Positions 14,773 to 24,428 of a stretch of 64,000 bases of DNA are shown in pieces (position 1 is the stretch's first letter; each line of letters begins with the position of its first letter). The stretch is from assembly GCF_008802355.1 (NCBI RefSeq), contig NZ_VZRA01000001.1, positions 1,420,525 through 1,484,524 of the forward strand, written 5' to 3'. A model generated the notes under the pieces. That model saw only the letters and a list, made by a program, of their open reading frames with translations. It was not told where the DNA came from and did no database searches. The position numbers and the translations under genes are program-made. Origin of the DNA: Oryzomonas sagensis. GTDB lineage: Bacteria; Desulfobacterota; Desulfuromonadia; Geobacterales; Pseudopelobacteraceae.

Positions 14773-15024
14773 ATGACCATCGAAATGAGAAAAGCGCGGG
14801 CAAAGATACTGAAACGGATATTGAATTCCCTGACGGTAGAGATCAGCGAACTCAAGGCGCGGGGAGAATCCGACACCGAGGAGCTTGATCTCGCTCGGAA
14901 CGCCATCACGAAATTCTGCGACAAGCTGTGGCCCCTGTCCCTGGATACGGTCAAGATCAGGCACGCCCACCACGGCGCCAGGGGGCATCGCCACCATGGC
15001 CACCCCATGATGCGCGCGGCATGA
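14773..15024 (+). CDS. hypothetical protein with His-rich tail, 83 aa
   Basis: An 83-residue protein that begins MTIEMRKARAKILKRIL. A helical body carries the charged segment ELKARGESDTEELDLARNA, and the C-terminal tail holds several histidines (HAHHGARGHRHHGH), which could bind metal. No family recognised and no signal peptide. GAGGAG lies seven bases before the ATG at 14773; an upstream ATG at 14752 has no site. ATACTT-T-AAGTAT at 14733-14745 is a small palindrome that overlaps a possible -10 (TATACT). Confidence 0.5.
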   Translation: MTIEMRKARAKILKRILNSLTVEISELKARGESDTEELDLARNAITKFCDKLWPLSLDTVKIRHAHHGARGHRHHGHPMMRAA

Positions 15025-15226
15025 TGGGGGTGACAGGGGGGAAGAAGGTGAACTGCATCTGGTAATCTGCGGAGGCGGATTTTGGACGCCTGGGCCGCCA
15101 CGCCGGCGAGAATGGCGCCGCCGGCGCTGCTCATGGCCGGGAACTGTGCGCCGGGCGGCCGATAAAACCTCCATCGGAGCGCCGGGCGTCCGACTTCTTC
15201 TCTCCGTGCCCCAAATGGATTGCCGC

Positions 15227-15853
15227 CTATTCTTCATACTCCCTGAACGTATCCGCAAAATCGATGACGCACATGCCTCCAAAGCCCGGATGAGGGCCGC
15301 AGGCGACCCCGGCGGTCCTGAAAACCGCGCTGAAGGTGTTCTTGCGATGCCCCCGGTCCGGCACCCCGTCGTCGACGATCAATTGCATGACCATGTTCCG
15401 GGCCTCGCTGGGGCCATAGCCGATATTCTCGGCGATCTGCCGGTTCCATTTCCCGTGCCGGTCGATCCGCTCCCGCATGCCGTGACTCTCCAGTCCGGTG
15501 TGGCCCGTGGCGCCGGAGCGCCCCTGCTCCTCCGCCAGTTCGGCCGCTGCCGCTGCCAGCCCGTCCGACCAGGCAAGGGGCGGCTGGGGTTTCAGGCGGG
15601 AGAGGTAGCGGATGGCCTCATCCACGGCCTTGACCCCTTCACGGGTCTGCATGCGCGTGTCGCTGCCCGGCAGCAGGAAATAGGTGCCCCGGAACCGGTT
15701 GCGGAACTCCCGCAGAAAGGCGGCATAGGTGCGCGGTGCGGTGCGGGCCAGGTTGATCTCTCCCAGGACCTGCGCGGCCAGGGTGTGATCCAGGGCCGCT
15801 GCCGGGGGGGCCAGCGCCAGAAGCAGAACGATGGTGGAACAAAGAAGTCTCAT
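15227..15853 (-). CDS. exported CAP-domain (SCP/PR-1) protein
   Basis: A 208-residue secreted protein with a signal peptide (LLCSTIVLLLALAPPAAA). The CAP fold follows: EINLARTAPRTYA in helix 1, GATGHTGLESHG, RQIAENIGYG, and the bacterial hallmark DDGVPDRGHRKN, ending CVIDFADTF. The His and Glu residues of the CAP cavity are kept. Bacterial CAP proteins are extracellular and mostly of unknown role. It has a strong promoter at 15895-15923. Confidence 0.88.
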   Translation of the reverse strand: MRLLCSTIVLLLALAPPAAALDHTLAAQVLGEINLARTAPRTYAAFLREFRNRFRGTYFLLPGSDTRMQTREGVKAVDEAIRYLSRLKPQPPLAWSDGLAAAAAELAEEQGRSGATGHTGLESHGMRERIDRHGKWNRQIAENIGYGPSEARNMVMQLIVDDGVPDRGHRKNTFSAVFRTAGVACGPHPGFGGMCVIDFADTFREYEE

Positions 15854-16196
15854 GTTTCGAAACCGCCGGTAAATAGCATGGTGCTTTTGTTTGAATTATA
15901 CTTCATTAAAATACAATAAACAAAAAACAATAGAACAGAGGACACGGGTCTTCGTGCCGTTTGTCCCCATATTCGGGAAAATGCAGCAGTTATGGCTGGG
16001 GAGGCTTGCGAACAAGGCGCCGATTCGATTGACATGAACGACAAACGTTGCAGACGTCTGCCGGATGTTTTCAATTACCGTGTGGTGAACGTAGTGCCGG
16101 GCTTTGCTGCGACGGGCTATTTTCAGGTGGAGGTCCTTTGGCGGACCGCCGACCGCGAGGATTCTGGCCGCGGGGAGTTCGGCAAACAGGGGCAAC
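15854..16196. other. intergenic region with no convincing gene
   Basis: 343 bases between the CAP gene and the HNH gene. The left part is AT-rich and holds the CAP promoter. Short frames on both strands lack ribosome sites and domain-like sequence. Nothing else seen. Confidence 0.6.
15895..15923 (-). promoter_or_regulatory. promoter of the CAP-domain gene
   Basis: On the minus strand TTGTTT (15918-15923), a 17-base spacer and a consensus TATAAT (15895-15900). The predicted leader is about 35 bases. Confidence 0.7.
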
Positions 16197-16511
16197 CTAT
16201 TTGCTGAGATAGTCCCCCAGCAGATCCCGGCTGTGCTCGTCCTCGTGGCAGTGGGCGCACAGGTTTTCCCAGTTGCTGCCGTCGGCAGGGTTGTTGTTGT
16301 GGTTGCCGTCCTTGTGGTGGACGGTCAGGAGGTGCAGGTTGGCCTGGTCGAATTCCCGGCCGCATTTGGCGCAGATCGGGCCGTGGATCTTCAAGGACTT
16401 TGTCCGGTAGTTGGCGCTGCCCTCTGTCTGCCGCCGCATGGCCTCTATGCGGGCCGCGGCTTCGGCGGCCGAGGGGAGCTTGACCGTGACCGGTCGTTTT
16501 GGGGGTGCCAT
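16197..16511 (-). CDS. HNH endonuclease-like protein (YajD type)
   Basis: A 104-residue HNH-fold protein with the zinc pair CAKCGREF, the catalytic VHHKDGNHNNNP and the second zinc pair NLCAHCHEDEHS. This is the YajD arrangement. Members are small putative nucleases of unclear biological role. It starts 41 bases after the cobC stop and may be the last gene of the cobalamin operon by readthrough, although no functional link is evident. Confidence 0.85.
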   Translation of the reverse strand: MAPPKRPVTVKLPSAAEAAARIEAMRRQTEGSANYRTKSLKIHGPICAKCGREFDQANLHLLTVHHKDGNHNNNPADGSNWENLCAHCHEDEHSRDLLGDYLSK

Positions 16512-16552
16512 GGTGAAATTCCTTTCTCAAAAAATGTTTCGGCAACGGCCGC

Positions 16553-17155
16553 TCACCCGTTCAGGAGCTTGACCGTGGCCCTGCCGTCGACATAGTAATC
16601 GATGATGTTCAGGCAGCCGTAGTTCTGTTCGATGTTGAACATCCCGGCCAAGGGTGCGCCGATGGCGCTCAAGAGCACGATACGGTTGACCCCGCCGTGC
16701 CCCACCACCAGTATCTCCTGCCCCTTGTGGCGCTCCACGATCTCCCCGATGACCGGCATGACCCGCGCCTCCACATCCAGCAGGTTCTCGCCCCGGGGCA
16801 CCCGGTAGTTGACCAGGTCGTTCAGCCGCGCCTGCCATTCCATGGGCCAGCGCCGGGCGATTTCCTTCCAGGTCAGGCCCTCCCAGACGCCGATGTTCAG
16901 TTCCCGTAACTCCGGCCTCTTCACCGGTTCGATGCCGAACTGGCCGCAGATGATATCCGCGCCGATGGCGCAGCGCGACAGGTCGCTGGTGTAGCAGGCC
17001 GAGAGCGGTTTTCCGGCCAGGCGCTCCTTGAGAACATGGTACTGCTCCAGGCCGACATCGGTCAAGCCCACGTCGGTCTGGCCGTTGTAACGGGGCTGGT
17101 CGTGCCCTTCCACCTGGCCGTGGCGGATGAGGTAGATGCGGGTTGCCGGGGTCAT
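16553..17155 (-). CDS. cobC: histidine phosphatase, probable alpha-ribazole phosphatase
   Basis: A 200-residue branched histidine-phosphatase: LIRHGQVEGHD near the N-terminus (phospho-accepting His), RELNIGVWEGLT, and VVGHGGVNRI (second catalytic His). The fold alone does not fix the substrate. Its place after cobS in a riboswitch-controlled operon points to CobC, which dephosphorylates alpha-ribazole phosphate or the cobamide phosphate in nucleotide-loop assembly. It starts 36 bases after cobS. Confidence 0.83.
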   Translation of the reverse strand: MTPATRIYLIRHGQVEGHDQPRYNGQTDVGLTDVGLEQYHVLKERLAGKPLSACYTSDLSRCAIGADIICGQFGIEPVKRPELRELNIGVWEGLTWKEIARRWPMEWQARLNDLVNYRVPRGENLLDVEARVMPVIGEIVERHKGQEILVVGHGGVNRIVLLSAIGAPLAGMFNIEQNYGCLNIIDYYVDGRATVKLLNG

Positions 17156-17191
17156 GTCTGTATGGTTCCTTTCAAAGGTAGTCCGGGGGGA

Positions 17192-17929
17192 TCAGGAAAA
17201 CCTGATGGAGATGACCACCAGGGCCGCGATTTCGGCCAGTTCGCTGATGCAGCCCAGCACGTCGCCGGTCAGGCCGTCCAGCCGGCGCTGGAAGTAGCAG
17301 CGCAGCGCCACGGTCAACAGGATGACGGCGACGTAGGCGGAGAGGCCGGTAAGGGGCGGCAGCACAAATGCCGCTGCCAGGGTCAGAGCCAGGGCGGCAA
17401 TCAGCCGCGCATTGCCGGTGCCCTGGATGAAGACCGCGCCCAGCCCCTCCTTGCGGGCATGGCGGGCGCCGGTCATGGCGAGGACCTGGGCGCAGCGGGC
17501 CAGGGCCGGAAAGAACAGCAGGGCCTGCATCTTGATGCTGGCCGGCACTGCCAGCAGGGCCTGCCATTTCAGGAGCAGGTCGAGGACGATGCCGACGACG
17601 CCGACTGCGCCGACCCGGGAATCCTTCATGACCTCCAGGAAGCGTTCCCGGCCGCCCCGGGCCGCGATGCCGTCGCATACGTCGGCCAGGCCGTCCAGGT
17701 GCAGGGCGCCGGTCACGGCGGCCAGGGCGGTCACCAGCAGCGCGTCGGCCAGCGGCCGGGCCAGCCAGGGAGTGATCAGCCAGTTGAGCCCGGCCAGCAG
17801 GGCGCCGATGGTCAGCCCCACCAGGGGGAAGACCGCCGTGGAACGCCCCAGGTCCCGGGCCTCGCAATTCACCTTGAAAGGGAGCGGTATGATGGTCAGA
17901 AACTGGAAGGCGACAAGATAGGGCTTCAT
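17192..17929 (-). CDS. cobS: adenosylcobinamide-GDP ribazoletransferase (cobamide synthase)
   Basis: A 245-residue polytopic inner-membrane enzyme that joins adenosylcobinamide-GDP to alpha-ribazole (or its phosphate) in the final step of cobamide assembly. The family signature HLDGLADVCDGIAARGG, followed by the RVGAVGV region, is present, as are about six hydrophobic helices. Normal length. Its ATG overlaps the TGA of the upstream PPC gene as ATGA (17926-17929), so the two are translationally coupled. Confidence 0.95.
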   Translation of the reverse strand: MKPYLVAFQFLTIIPLPFKVNCEARDLGRSTAVFPLVGLTIGALLAGLNWLITPWLARPLADALLVTALAAVTGALHLDGLADVCDGIAARGGRERFLEVMKDSRVGAVGVVGIVLDLLLKWQALLAVPASIKMQALLFFPALARCAQVLAMTGARHARKEGLGAVFIQGTGNARLIAALALTLAAAFVLPPLTGLSAYVAVILLTVALRCYFQRRLDGLTGDVLGCISELAEIAALVVISIRFS

Positions 17930-18348
17930 GGCGTTACTTCGACGGGAGAGGTGATGACCAACTCCGCATAGCCGGTGGCGGTGTCGTGGCGGCGTGAGAA
18001 GCGCACGTCGGGCAGGATCGCCAGAACGATCTCTGCCGTTGTCAGGACGATGCAGCCGTCCAGCAGGTGCCCGCCCAGCACGCGGCCGGTGCTGTCGGCA
18101 AAGGCTATGTGCAGGTGCGGCCCCTGGGGGGAAAGGGTGCCGGAGAGGGAAACGATCTCCAGCGGCCCCTCGATGATGGTGCCGCCGCCTGAGCCGGCCA
18201 GCCGCAGGGCCGCCCGGCTCAGGCAGCCTGCGCAGCTGAGCACGCAGGCTGCCGGCAGTTCCCGATCCTGGAGCAGGCGGGATAAGGAGTTGCGAATGTC
18301 ATCCCCCGGCCGTAGCCTGAGCGACAGCGATGTGATGGAACTGTACAC
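17926..18348 (-). CDS. PPC (DUF296) domain protein inside the cobamide operon
   Basis: A 140-residue protein covering one PPC/DUF296 domain. Core features are AACVLSCAGCLSRAALRL, LSGTLSPQGPHLHIAFAD and VLGGHLLDGCIV. The His residues of the HLH and GGHL segments match the metal-site histidines of prokaryotic PPC proteins. It lacks an AT-hook, so a DNA-binding role as in plants is unlikely. It lies between bzaF and cobS, coupled by ATGA to cobS, which suggests a cobamide-related function not assigned to this family. Confidence 0.75.
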   Translation of the reverse strand: MYSSITSLSLRLRPGDDIRNSLSRLLQDRELPAACVLSCAGCLSRAALRLAGSGGGTIIEGPLEIVSLSGTLSPQGPHLHIAFADSTGRVLGGHLLDGCIVLTTAEIVLAILPDVRFSRRHDTATGYAELVITSPVEVTP

Positions 18349-18376
18349 GGAGTCTCTTTTCCTGCCGATGTGATCG

Positions 18377-19684
18377 TCAGATCTTATCCTGTTTCAGGTC
18401 ATCTGCAAAGAGCTTTCCTGCGCCCCGGGAGGCACAGAAGTTGCCGCACATGGTGCAGGTGGCGCTGTCCTCGGGTATCCTGCTGGCGCGGATGGCCCGG
18501 GCGTCCTCGGGATAGAGGGCCAGTCGGAACTGCTTTTCCCAGTCCAAGTCGCGGCGGGCCTTGGACATCTCCTTGTCCCGTTCCCGCATCCTGTCCGGAT
18601 ATTTGTTCATGTCTCCGATATAGGCAGCGATCTTGGCGGCCTTGACCCCCTGGCGCACGTCATCTTCGTTGGGCAGGGCCAGGTGCTCGGCCGGGGTGAT
18701 GTAGCAGATCAGGTCGGCGCCGAAGCGGGCCGACTGGGCCGCGCCGATGGCCGAGGTGAGGTGGTCGAAGCCGGGTGCCACGTCGGTGGTGATCGGCCCC
18801 AGCATGTAGTAGGGCGCACCGCCGCTCATGCGTTTTTGCAGTTTGATGTTCCCCTCGATCTCGTCCAGGGGGACATGCCCCGGCCCCTCCACCAGCATCT
18901 GGCACCCCATGTCGCGCCCCAGTTCGGCCAGTTCGCAGTTGATGACCAGCTCCTGGATCTGGGCCCGGTCGCTGGAATCATGGATGGCCCCGGCCCGGAG
19001 GCCGTTCCCCAGGGAGAGTACGGTGTCGTATTTTTTCAGGATCGCCACCACCCGGTCGAACTGCTCGTAGAGCGGGTTTTCCCGATTGTTGGCCAGCATC
19101 CAGGCCACCATGGAGACCCCCCCTTTGGAAACCAGGCCGCCGTAACGGTAGCCCTGCTTTCTGAGGCGTTCGATGGTGGAGAGGTTGATGCCGCAGTGCA
19201 CCGCCATAAAGGCCATGCCGTCGGCGCATTGCCGCTCGATCAGGTCGAAAAGCTCTTCGGGGTCGAGCCGGTTCGGGTCGCCGTATTTGCGGGCCGCCTC
19301 GCAGAATGCCTGATAAAGCGGTACGTTGCCCACAGGGAGGTCAACACAGGCGATCACCTCGCGCCGTACCCGGTCCAGGTCGCCCCCTACGGAGAGTTCC
19401 ATCAGGGTATCGGCCCCGCTTTCCAGGGCGGCACGCGCCTTGGCCACCTCGGCCTCGTAGTCGATGATGTCCGAGGAGGTGCCGATGGAGGCGTTGACCT
19501 TGGTGCGCAGGCCAAAGCCGATACCGGTTGCCCTGGGCTTGCGGCCGTGGTTCCAGGGGATGACGATCCGCCCCTCGGCCACCGTATTGCGCACGAACTC
19601 CGGCGCAAGCGCCTCGTCTGCCGCCACTGCCGCCATCTGTGGGGTGATGATGCCCTCGCGGGCCGCTTCTATCTGCGTTTTCAT
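18377..19684 (-). CDS. bzaF: 5-hydroxybenzimidazole synthase (ThiC paralogue)
   Basis: A 435-residue ThiC-superfamily radical SAM enzyme. The C-terminal cluster motif is CTMCGNFC, i.e. Cx2Cx3C, instead of the Cx2Cx4C I associate with genuine ThiC, and the protein lacks the long ThiC N-terminal extension. With cobT directly upstream and a cobalamin riboswitch in control, it is most likely BzaF, which makes 5-hydroxybenzimidazole from aminoimidazole ribotide without oxygen. The open frame runs on into cobT, but MKTQIEAAREG at 19684, 23 bases after the cobT stop, is the natural start. A thiamine role (thiC) is the alternative; context argues against it. Confidence 0.85.
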   Translation of the reverse strand: MKTQIEAAREGIITPQMAAVAADEALAPEFVRNTVAEGRIVIPWNHGRKPRATGIGFGLRTKVNASIGTSSDIIDYEAEVAKARAALESGADTLMELSVGGDLDRVRREVIACVDLPVGNVPLYQAFCEAARKYGDPNRLDPEELFDLIERQCADGMAFMAVHCGINLSTIERLRKQGYRYGGLVSKGGVSMVAWMLANNRENPLYEQFDRVVAILKKYDTVLSLGNGLRAGAIHDSSDRAQIQELVINCELAELGRDMGCQMLVEGPGHVPLDEIEGNIKLQKRMSGGAPYYMLGPITTDVAPGFDHLTSAIGAAQSARFGADLICYITPAEHLALPNEDDVRQGVKAAKIAAYIGDMNKYPDRMRERDKEMSKARRDLDWEKQFRLALYPEDARAIRASRIPEDSATCTMCGNFCASRGAGKLFADDLKQDKI

Positions 19685-19707
19685 GGTGGAATGATCCCCT
19701 TGTCCGG

Positions 19708-20763
19708 TTATAGTTGTTCCGCTACCCCAGCCTGCTCGAAGGTGGCCATCTCTTTCAAAACCTTGACCCCGGCTTCGATCAGGCTCATGGACAAGGCGGC
19801 GCCGGTGCCTTCTCCCAGGCGCATATTCAGGTCCAGGATCGGCGTGGCGCCGATCCGTTCCAGCATGAAACGGTGGCCGATTTCCACCGACGCATGGGCG
19901 GCAAAGATATAGTCGCGCACATTCGGGTGTAATTCCGAGGCGATCAATGCCCCGGCGGTGGAGATGAAGCCGTCCACCACAACCGGGATGGCATTGGCTG
20001 CGCATCCCAGCACCAAGCCGGCAATGGCGGCGATCTCCAGTCCCCCCACCTTGGTCAGTACGTCCAGAGGGTCCTTCGGGTCGGGGCGGTTGAGGGCCAG
20101 CCCCTGTTCGATGACGCGAATCTTGTTCGCCAGGGCGGCGTCGTTGATGCCGGTGCCCCGGTGGGTCAGCTCCTTGACCGAAATGCCGGAGATGGCGGCG
20201 ATGATGGCCGAGGAGGGGGTCGTATTGCCGATGCCCAGTTCCCCCGTTCCCGCCATGGCAACCCCTTCCGCCTTGCACTGGTCGGCCTGGTCGATGCCGA
20301 CCTTCAGGGCTGCCAGAGCTTCGTCGCGGGTCATGGCCGGTCCCTTGGCGAAGTTTTTGGTGCCGCGGGCCACCTTGCGGTCGATCAGGCCAGGGGCGCC
20401 GTTGAAGTCGTAGTCCATCCCCACATCCACCAGCCGTACCTCGACCCCGGCATGGCGGGCAAGCACGTTGACCCCGGCGCCGCCGGCCAGCATGTTAAAG
20501 GCCATCTGGGGCGTGACCTCTTTCGGGAAGGCCGAAACCCCCTCGTCGGTCACGCCATGGTCGCCGGCAAAGGTGAAGATGACCTTCTTCGTGGTGTCGG
20601 GATTCATGGTGCCGCTGATGGCGGCGACACGGCGCCCGAATTCCTCCAGCCTGCCCAGGGAACCCAGGGGTTTGGTCTTGTTGTCCAGTTTTGCCTGGGC
20701 CTGTTGCAGCAGTTCGGCGTTGACCGGTTTGATGCGTTCCAGCGTGGTCTCTAGGATGTTCAT
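19708..20763 (-). CDS. cobT: nicotinate-nucleotide--dimethylbenzimidazole phosphoribosyltransferase
   Basis: A 351-residue enzyme that activates the lower-ligand base to alpha-ribazole phosphate with nicotinate mononucleotide. Family marks include [19 protein letters not shown] at the N-terminus, [32 protein letters not shown] and the catalytic Glu region near [10 protein letters not shown]. Normal length and intact. It follows cobU by 40 bases and precedes bzaF, so base synthesis and activation are encoded together. Confidence 0.96.
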   Translation of the reverse strand: MNILETTLERIKPVNAELLQQAQAKLDNKTKPLGSLGRLEEFGRRVAAISGTMNPDTTKKVIFTFAGDHGVTDEGVSAFPKEVTPQMAFNMLAGGAGVNVLARHAGVEVRLVDVGMDYDFNGAPGLIDRKVARGTKNFAKGPAMTRDEALAALKVGIDQADQCKAEGVAMAGTGELGIGNTTPSSAIIAAISGISVKELTHRGTGINDAALANKIRVIEQGLALNRPDPKDPLDVLTKVGGLEIAAIAGLVLGCAANAIPVVVDGFISTAGALIASELHPNVRDYIFAAHASVEIGHRFMLERIGATPILDLNMRLGEGTGAALSMSLIEAGVKVLKEMATFEQAGVAEQL

Positions 20764-20803
20764 CGATAATCTCCTTTTGTGAGCTTGTTTGTTGAATGTG
20801 CGG

Positions 20804-21337
20804 CTATTTCAACCTGAGCGGTATCCCGCTGATGGCCACATACGCCTCGTCCGCCATGGCCGCCAGGAGTTGGTTAGCTTGGCCGGCGATGTCGCGGAAA
20901 CGGCGCGCCAGGCGGTTTTCCGGCACGATCCCCTGGCCCACCTCGTTGGACACCACAATGACCGGGGTCCGCATCTCCCGCAGGGTGGCCGTCAGGCGGC
21001 GCACATCCTCCATGATGCGGGCCTCGGCGTCTTCTTCCCGCTCGTCGTAGTGAAAGAGCAGGTTGGAGAGCCACAGGGTGAGGCAGTCCACCAAAACCGC
21101 CTCGCCGGTGCCGTCGCAACGGGCCAGGGCATGGGACAGATGCAGGGGCTCCTCAATGGTCTGCCAGGCATCGCCCCGGCGCAGACGGTGTCTTTTGACC
21201 CGCTCCGCCATCTCGTCGTCCAGCGCCTGGGCCGTTGCCAGGTAGCAGAGCGGCGCGCCGAATTGTCGGGCCAGTTCCTCGGCGAAACGGCTCTTGCCGC
21301 TTCGCGCCCCGCCGGTAATGAAGATTGTTTTGGCCAT
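20804..21337 (-). CDS. cobU: adenosylcobinamide kinase / guanylyltransferase
   Basis: A 177-residue bifunctional enzyme that phosphorylates adenosylcobinamide and transfers GMP to it. The P-loop is [18 protein letters not shown] at the N-terminus. The [13 protein letters not shown] block and C-terminal region match CobU/CobP. The reading frame continues far upstream through the riboswitch, so the ATG at 21337, directly before the P-loop strand, is the real start. First gene of the riboswitch-regulated operon. Confidence 0.95.
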   Translation of the reverse strand: MAKTIFITGGARSGKSRFAEELARQFGAPLCYLATAQALDDEMAERVKRHRLRRGDAWQTIEEPLHLSHALARCDGTGEAVLVDCLTLWLSNLLFHYDEREEDAEARIMEDVRRLTATLREMRTPVIVVSNEVGQGIVPENRLARRFRDIAGQANQLLAAMADEAYVAISGIPLRLK

Positions 21338-21373
21338 ACGTTCCTCGCGGCAGTTATTTGCGAACAACTCTTG

Positions 21374-21417
21374 ACGAAAAAAGCCCCTGCCAAATGAACT
21401 CATGGGCAGGGGCTCGA
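21374..21417 (-). terminator. Rho-independent terminator of the riboswitch expression platform
   Basis: On the minus strand AGCCCCTGCC pairs with GGCAGGGGCT (21405-21414 with 21382-21391, 10 bp) and a run of T follows. It lies between the cobalamin aptamer and cobU, so ligand-dependent early termination is the likely control. Confidence 0.85.
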
Positions 21418-21483
21418 AAATACCTGGATGAAAGTTGCTATCCGGCTCCGGCCCCTCGTTCCACGGAGGTCCCAAAAGCATCG

Positions 21484-21652
21484 GCATGGCAGGTTTCCTG
21501 GCTTGGGGATCATTCCTCTGCCGCGCCTTCCCAGGTTTCCCCAGTGGCGTTCTGCGGCATCGGTCCCCCCTTACAGTTGCGGGACAGCGAGGGAGTTGCA
21601 CCCTCTTCCCTTTTAACCGCGCTGATCACGAGCGCGGCACCAGACCGGTTGA
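21484..21652 (-). promoter_or_regulatory. cobalamin riboswitch
   Basis: Read on the minus strand, this segment has the conserved B12-aptamer blocks in order: GGTGCC, TTAAAAGGGAA, GGTGCAACTCC, GCTGTCCCGCAACTGTAA, CACTGGG and the B12-box-like AAGCCAGGAAACCTGCC near the 3' end. It lies upstream of cobU with a terminator hairpin between. It is expected to shut off cobU-cobT-bzaF-PPC-cobS-cobC when adenosylcobamide is plentiful. Confidence 0.95.
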
Positions 21653-21667
21653 TAAACAGTTGCGGAT

Positions 21668-21696
21668 TTTGTACCAGACGGCACGGCAATTGTCAA
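21668..21696 (-). promoter_or_regulatory. promoter of the cobamide operon
   Basis: On the minus strand TTGACA (21691-21696), a 17-base spacer and TACAAA (21668-21673). The predicted start, near 21661, is just before the riboswitch. Confidence 0.7.
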
Positions 21697-21878
21697 AACG
21701 GAAAGTAAAGAGCGCAACGCCCTTGTTGCGGTTTTACCGATAGTTGCCCGTATTTATTTGCATATTTAATTTGCCTGCGCCGGGTAGTACTGCGATGCCT
21801 GCCACGCCGGGGTGGGGCGGCGGATGAAGCCTTTTCGGCAAGCATGACGGTCTGTTGGGAAAAAAATTATCACACCCC

Positions 21879-21942
21879 TTGATTTTTACCCCCCTGTTGA
21901 TTATATTCCCCTACGTTAGCACTCGGTCGTTGCGAGTGCTAA
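21879..21942 (+). promoter_or_regulatory. groESL promoter and CIRCE element
   Basis: TTGATT (21879-21884), a 17-base spacer and TATATT (21902-21907) form the promoter. CIRCE follows at 21916-21942: TTAGCACTC, a nine-base spacer and GAGTGCTAA. CIRCE is the HrcA repressor site, so the operon should be induced by heat or unfolded protein. Confidence 0.92.
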
Positions 21943-21992
21943 TCTTGTCTATGATTTTACACCACCAACGGTAATAGAAAGGAGAAGGACAC

Positions 21993-22280
21993 ATGAGTTT
22001 GAGACCACTTCAGGACCGCATCCTCGTCAAGAGGGTCGAAGAAGAAACCAGGACGGCTGGGGGGCTCTTCATCCCTGAAACCGCTAAGGAAAAACCGCAG
22101 CGTGGCGAGATCGTGGCTGCCGGAAACGGCAAGAAGACCGAAGACGGCAAGGTTTTGCCGCTGGACGTGAAGGTGGGGGACAAAGTCCTGTTCGGCAAAT
22201 ATTCGGGCACCGAGATCAAGGTGGACGGTGAAGAGTTCCTGATTATGCGGGAAGAAGACATCCTGGCCATCGTAGAATAG
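21993..22280 (+). CDS. groES: co-chaperonin GroES
   Basis: A 95-residue cytoplasmic co-chaperonin that caps GroEL. It begins [18 protein letters not shown], carries the mobile loop around [18 protein letters not shown] and ends with EDILAIVE. It is intact, preceded by GAAAGGAGAAGG, and controlled by the CIRCE element. A repeat of about 120 bases separates it from groEL. Confidence 0.97.
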   Translation: MSLRPLQDRILVKRVEEETRTAGGLFIPETAKEKPQRGEIVAAGNGKKTEDGKVLPLDVKVGDKVLFGKYSGTEIKVDGEEFLIMREEDILAIVE

Positions 22281-22281
22281 A

Positions 22282-22402
22282 GCGGCTTCGCCAAAGGTCC
22301 ATCTGCGGCGTTGCTTTCGTCGCGGGACACTCAACGTACCTCCGGTACGCCTCGCGCCCCGCTCCTTGCGCGCCTTGCATCTGGAGTCTTTTGCCGTGCC
22401 GC
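22282..22402. repeat. short palindromic repeat between groES and groEL
   Basis: An imperfect inverted-repeat element. The ends GCGGCTTCGCCAAAGG and, on the other strand, GCGGCACGGCAAAAGAC pair. The centre has GTAC-CTCCG-GTAC. It starts two bases after the groES stop. Its layout resembles the elements at 24112, 39407 and 48888. It may act as a partial transcription barrier or RNA-stability element within the operon. Confidence 0.6.
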
Positions 22403-22443
22403 AATAAGATCACACCATAAAAATTTCATACATGGAGGAATAA

Positions 22444-24093
<1,650 letters not shown>

Positions 24094-24111
24094 TCGGGTA
24101 ACGCCGCTTTT

Positions 24112-24285
24112 ACGCAGCTCGGCGTTGTCTTCGTCAGTCACTCGTGCGGCGTAGCGCCCCTCATCCTATCCTTCTCCCAGGGGGAGAAGGGATACTGTTA
24201 CCCTCTCCCTCTGGGAGAGGGTGGCCAAAGGCCGGGTGAGGGACTCCTCGCTCTTCCTCGGCGCCTTGATCTGACGAAAAATCGA
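24112..24285. repeat. nested palindromic repeats after groEL
   Basis: The inner element (24157-24242) has outer arms CCCCTCATCC / GGGTGAGGG and two internal hairpins (CTTCTCCC/GGGAGAAG and CCCTCTCCC/GGGAGAGGG). It is a widespread type of proteobacterial palindromic repeat. The flanks (24112-24156, with CGTGCGGCGTAGCG, and 24243-24285, with CTCCTCGCTC) look like the two halves of a second repeat related to those at 22282, 39407 and 48888. One element therefore appears inserted in the other. Confidence 0.65.
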
Positions 24286-24312
24286 CGTTCCTGCTACTGG
24301 TATGAAAAAAGG

Positions 24313-24350
24313 AAAAGGCCGGAGACACCATGTCTCCGGCCTTTTGCGTT
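24313..24350. terminator. strong terminator after groEL
   Basis: AAAAGGCCGGAGACA (24313-24327) and TGTCTCCGGCCTTTT (24331-24345) form a perfect 15-bp stem with a three-base loop. The A-rich and T-rich ends make it usable on both strands. Confidence 0.9.
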
Positions 24351-24428
24351 TAAACTATTGCCTGGGGGGAGTTTACATCATATTATGGCGCCGCTGGCAG
24401 ACTCTATTGGCTGAAAGAGGGGGAGAAC

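Noticed and set aside
14697-15134. 145-codon minus-strand frame overlapping the His-rich gene
   Set aside because: It lacks a ribosome site, and its sequence looks like translated GC-rich non-coding DNA; a decayed gene is possible but cannot be supported.
15854-16196. Short frames on both strands upstream of the CAP gene
   Set aside because: No ribosome sites and no domain-like sequence; the region is explained by the CAP promoter.
18377-20278. 633-codon version of the ThiC-like protein
   Set aside because: The extra 198 residues are an out-of-frame reading of cobT; the conserved N-terminus begins at 19684.
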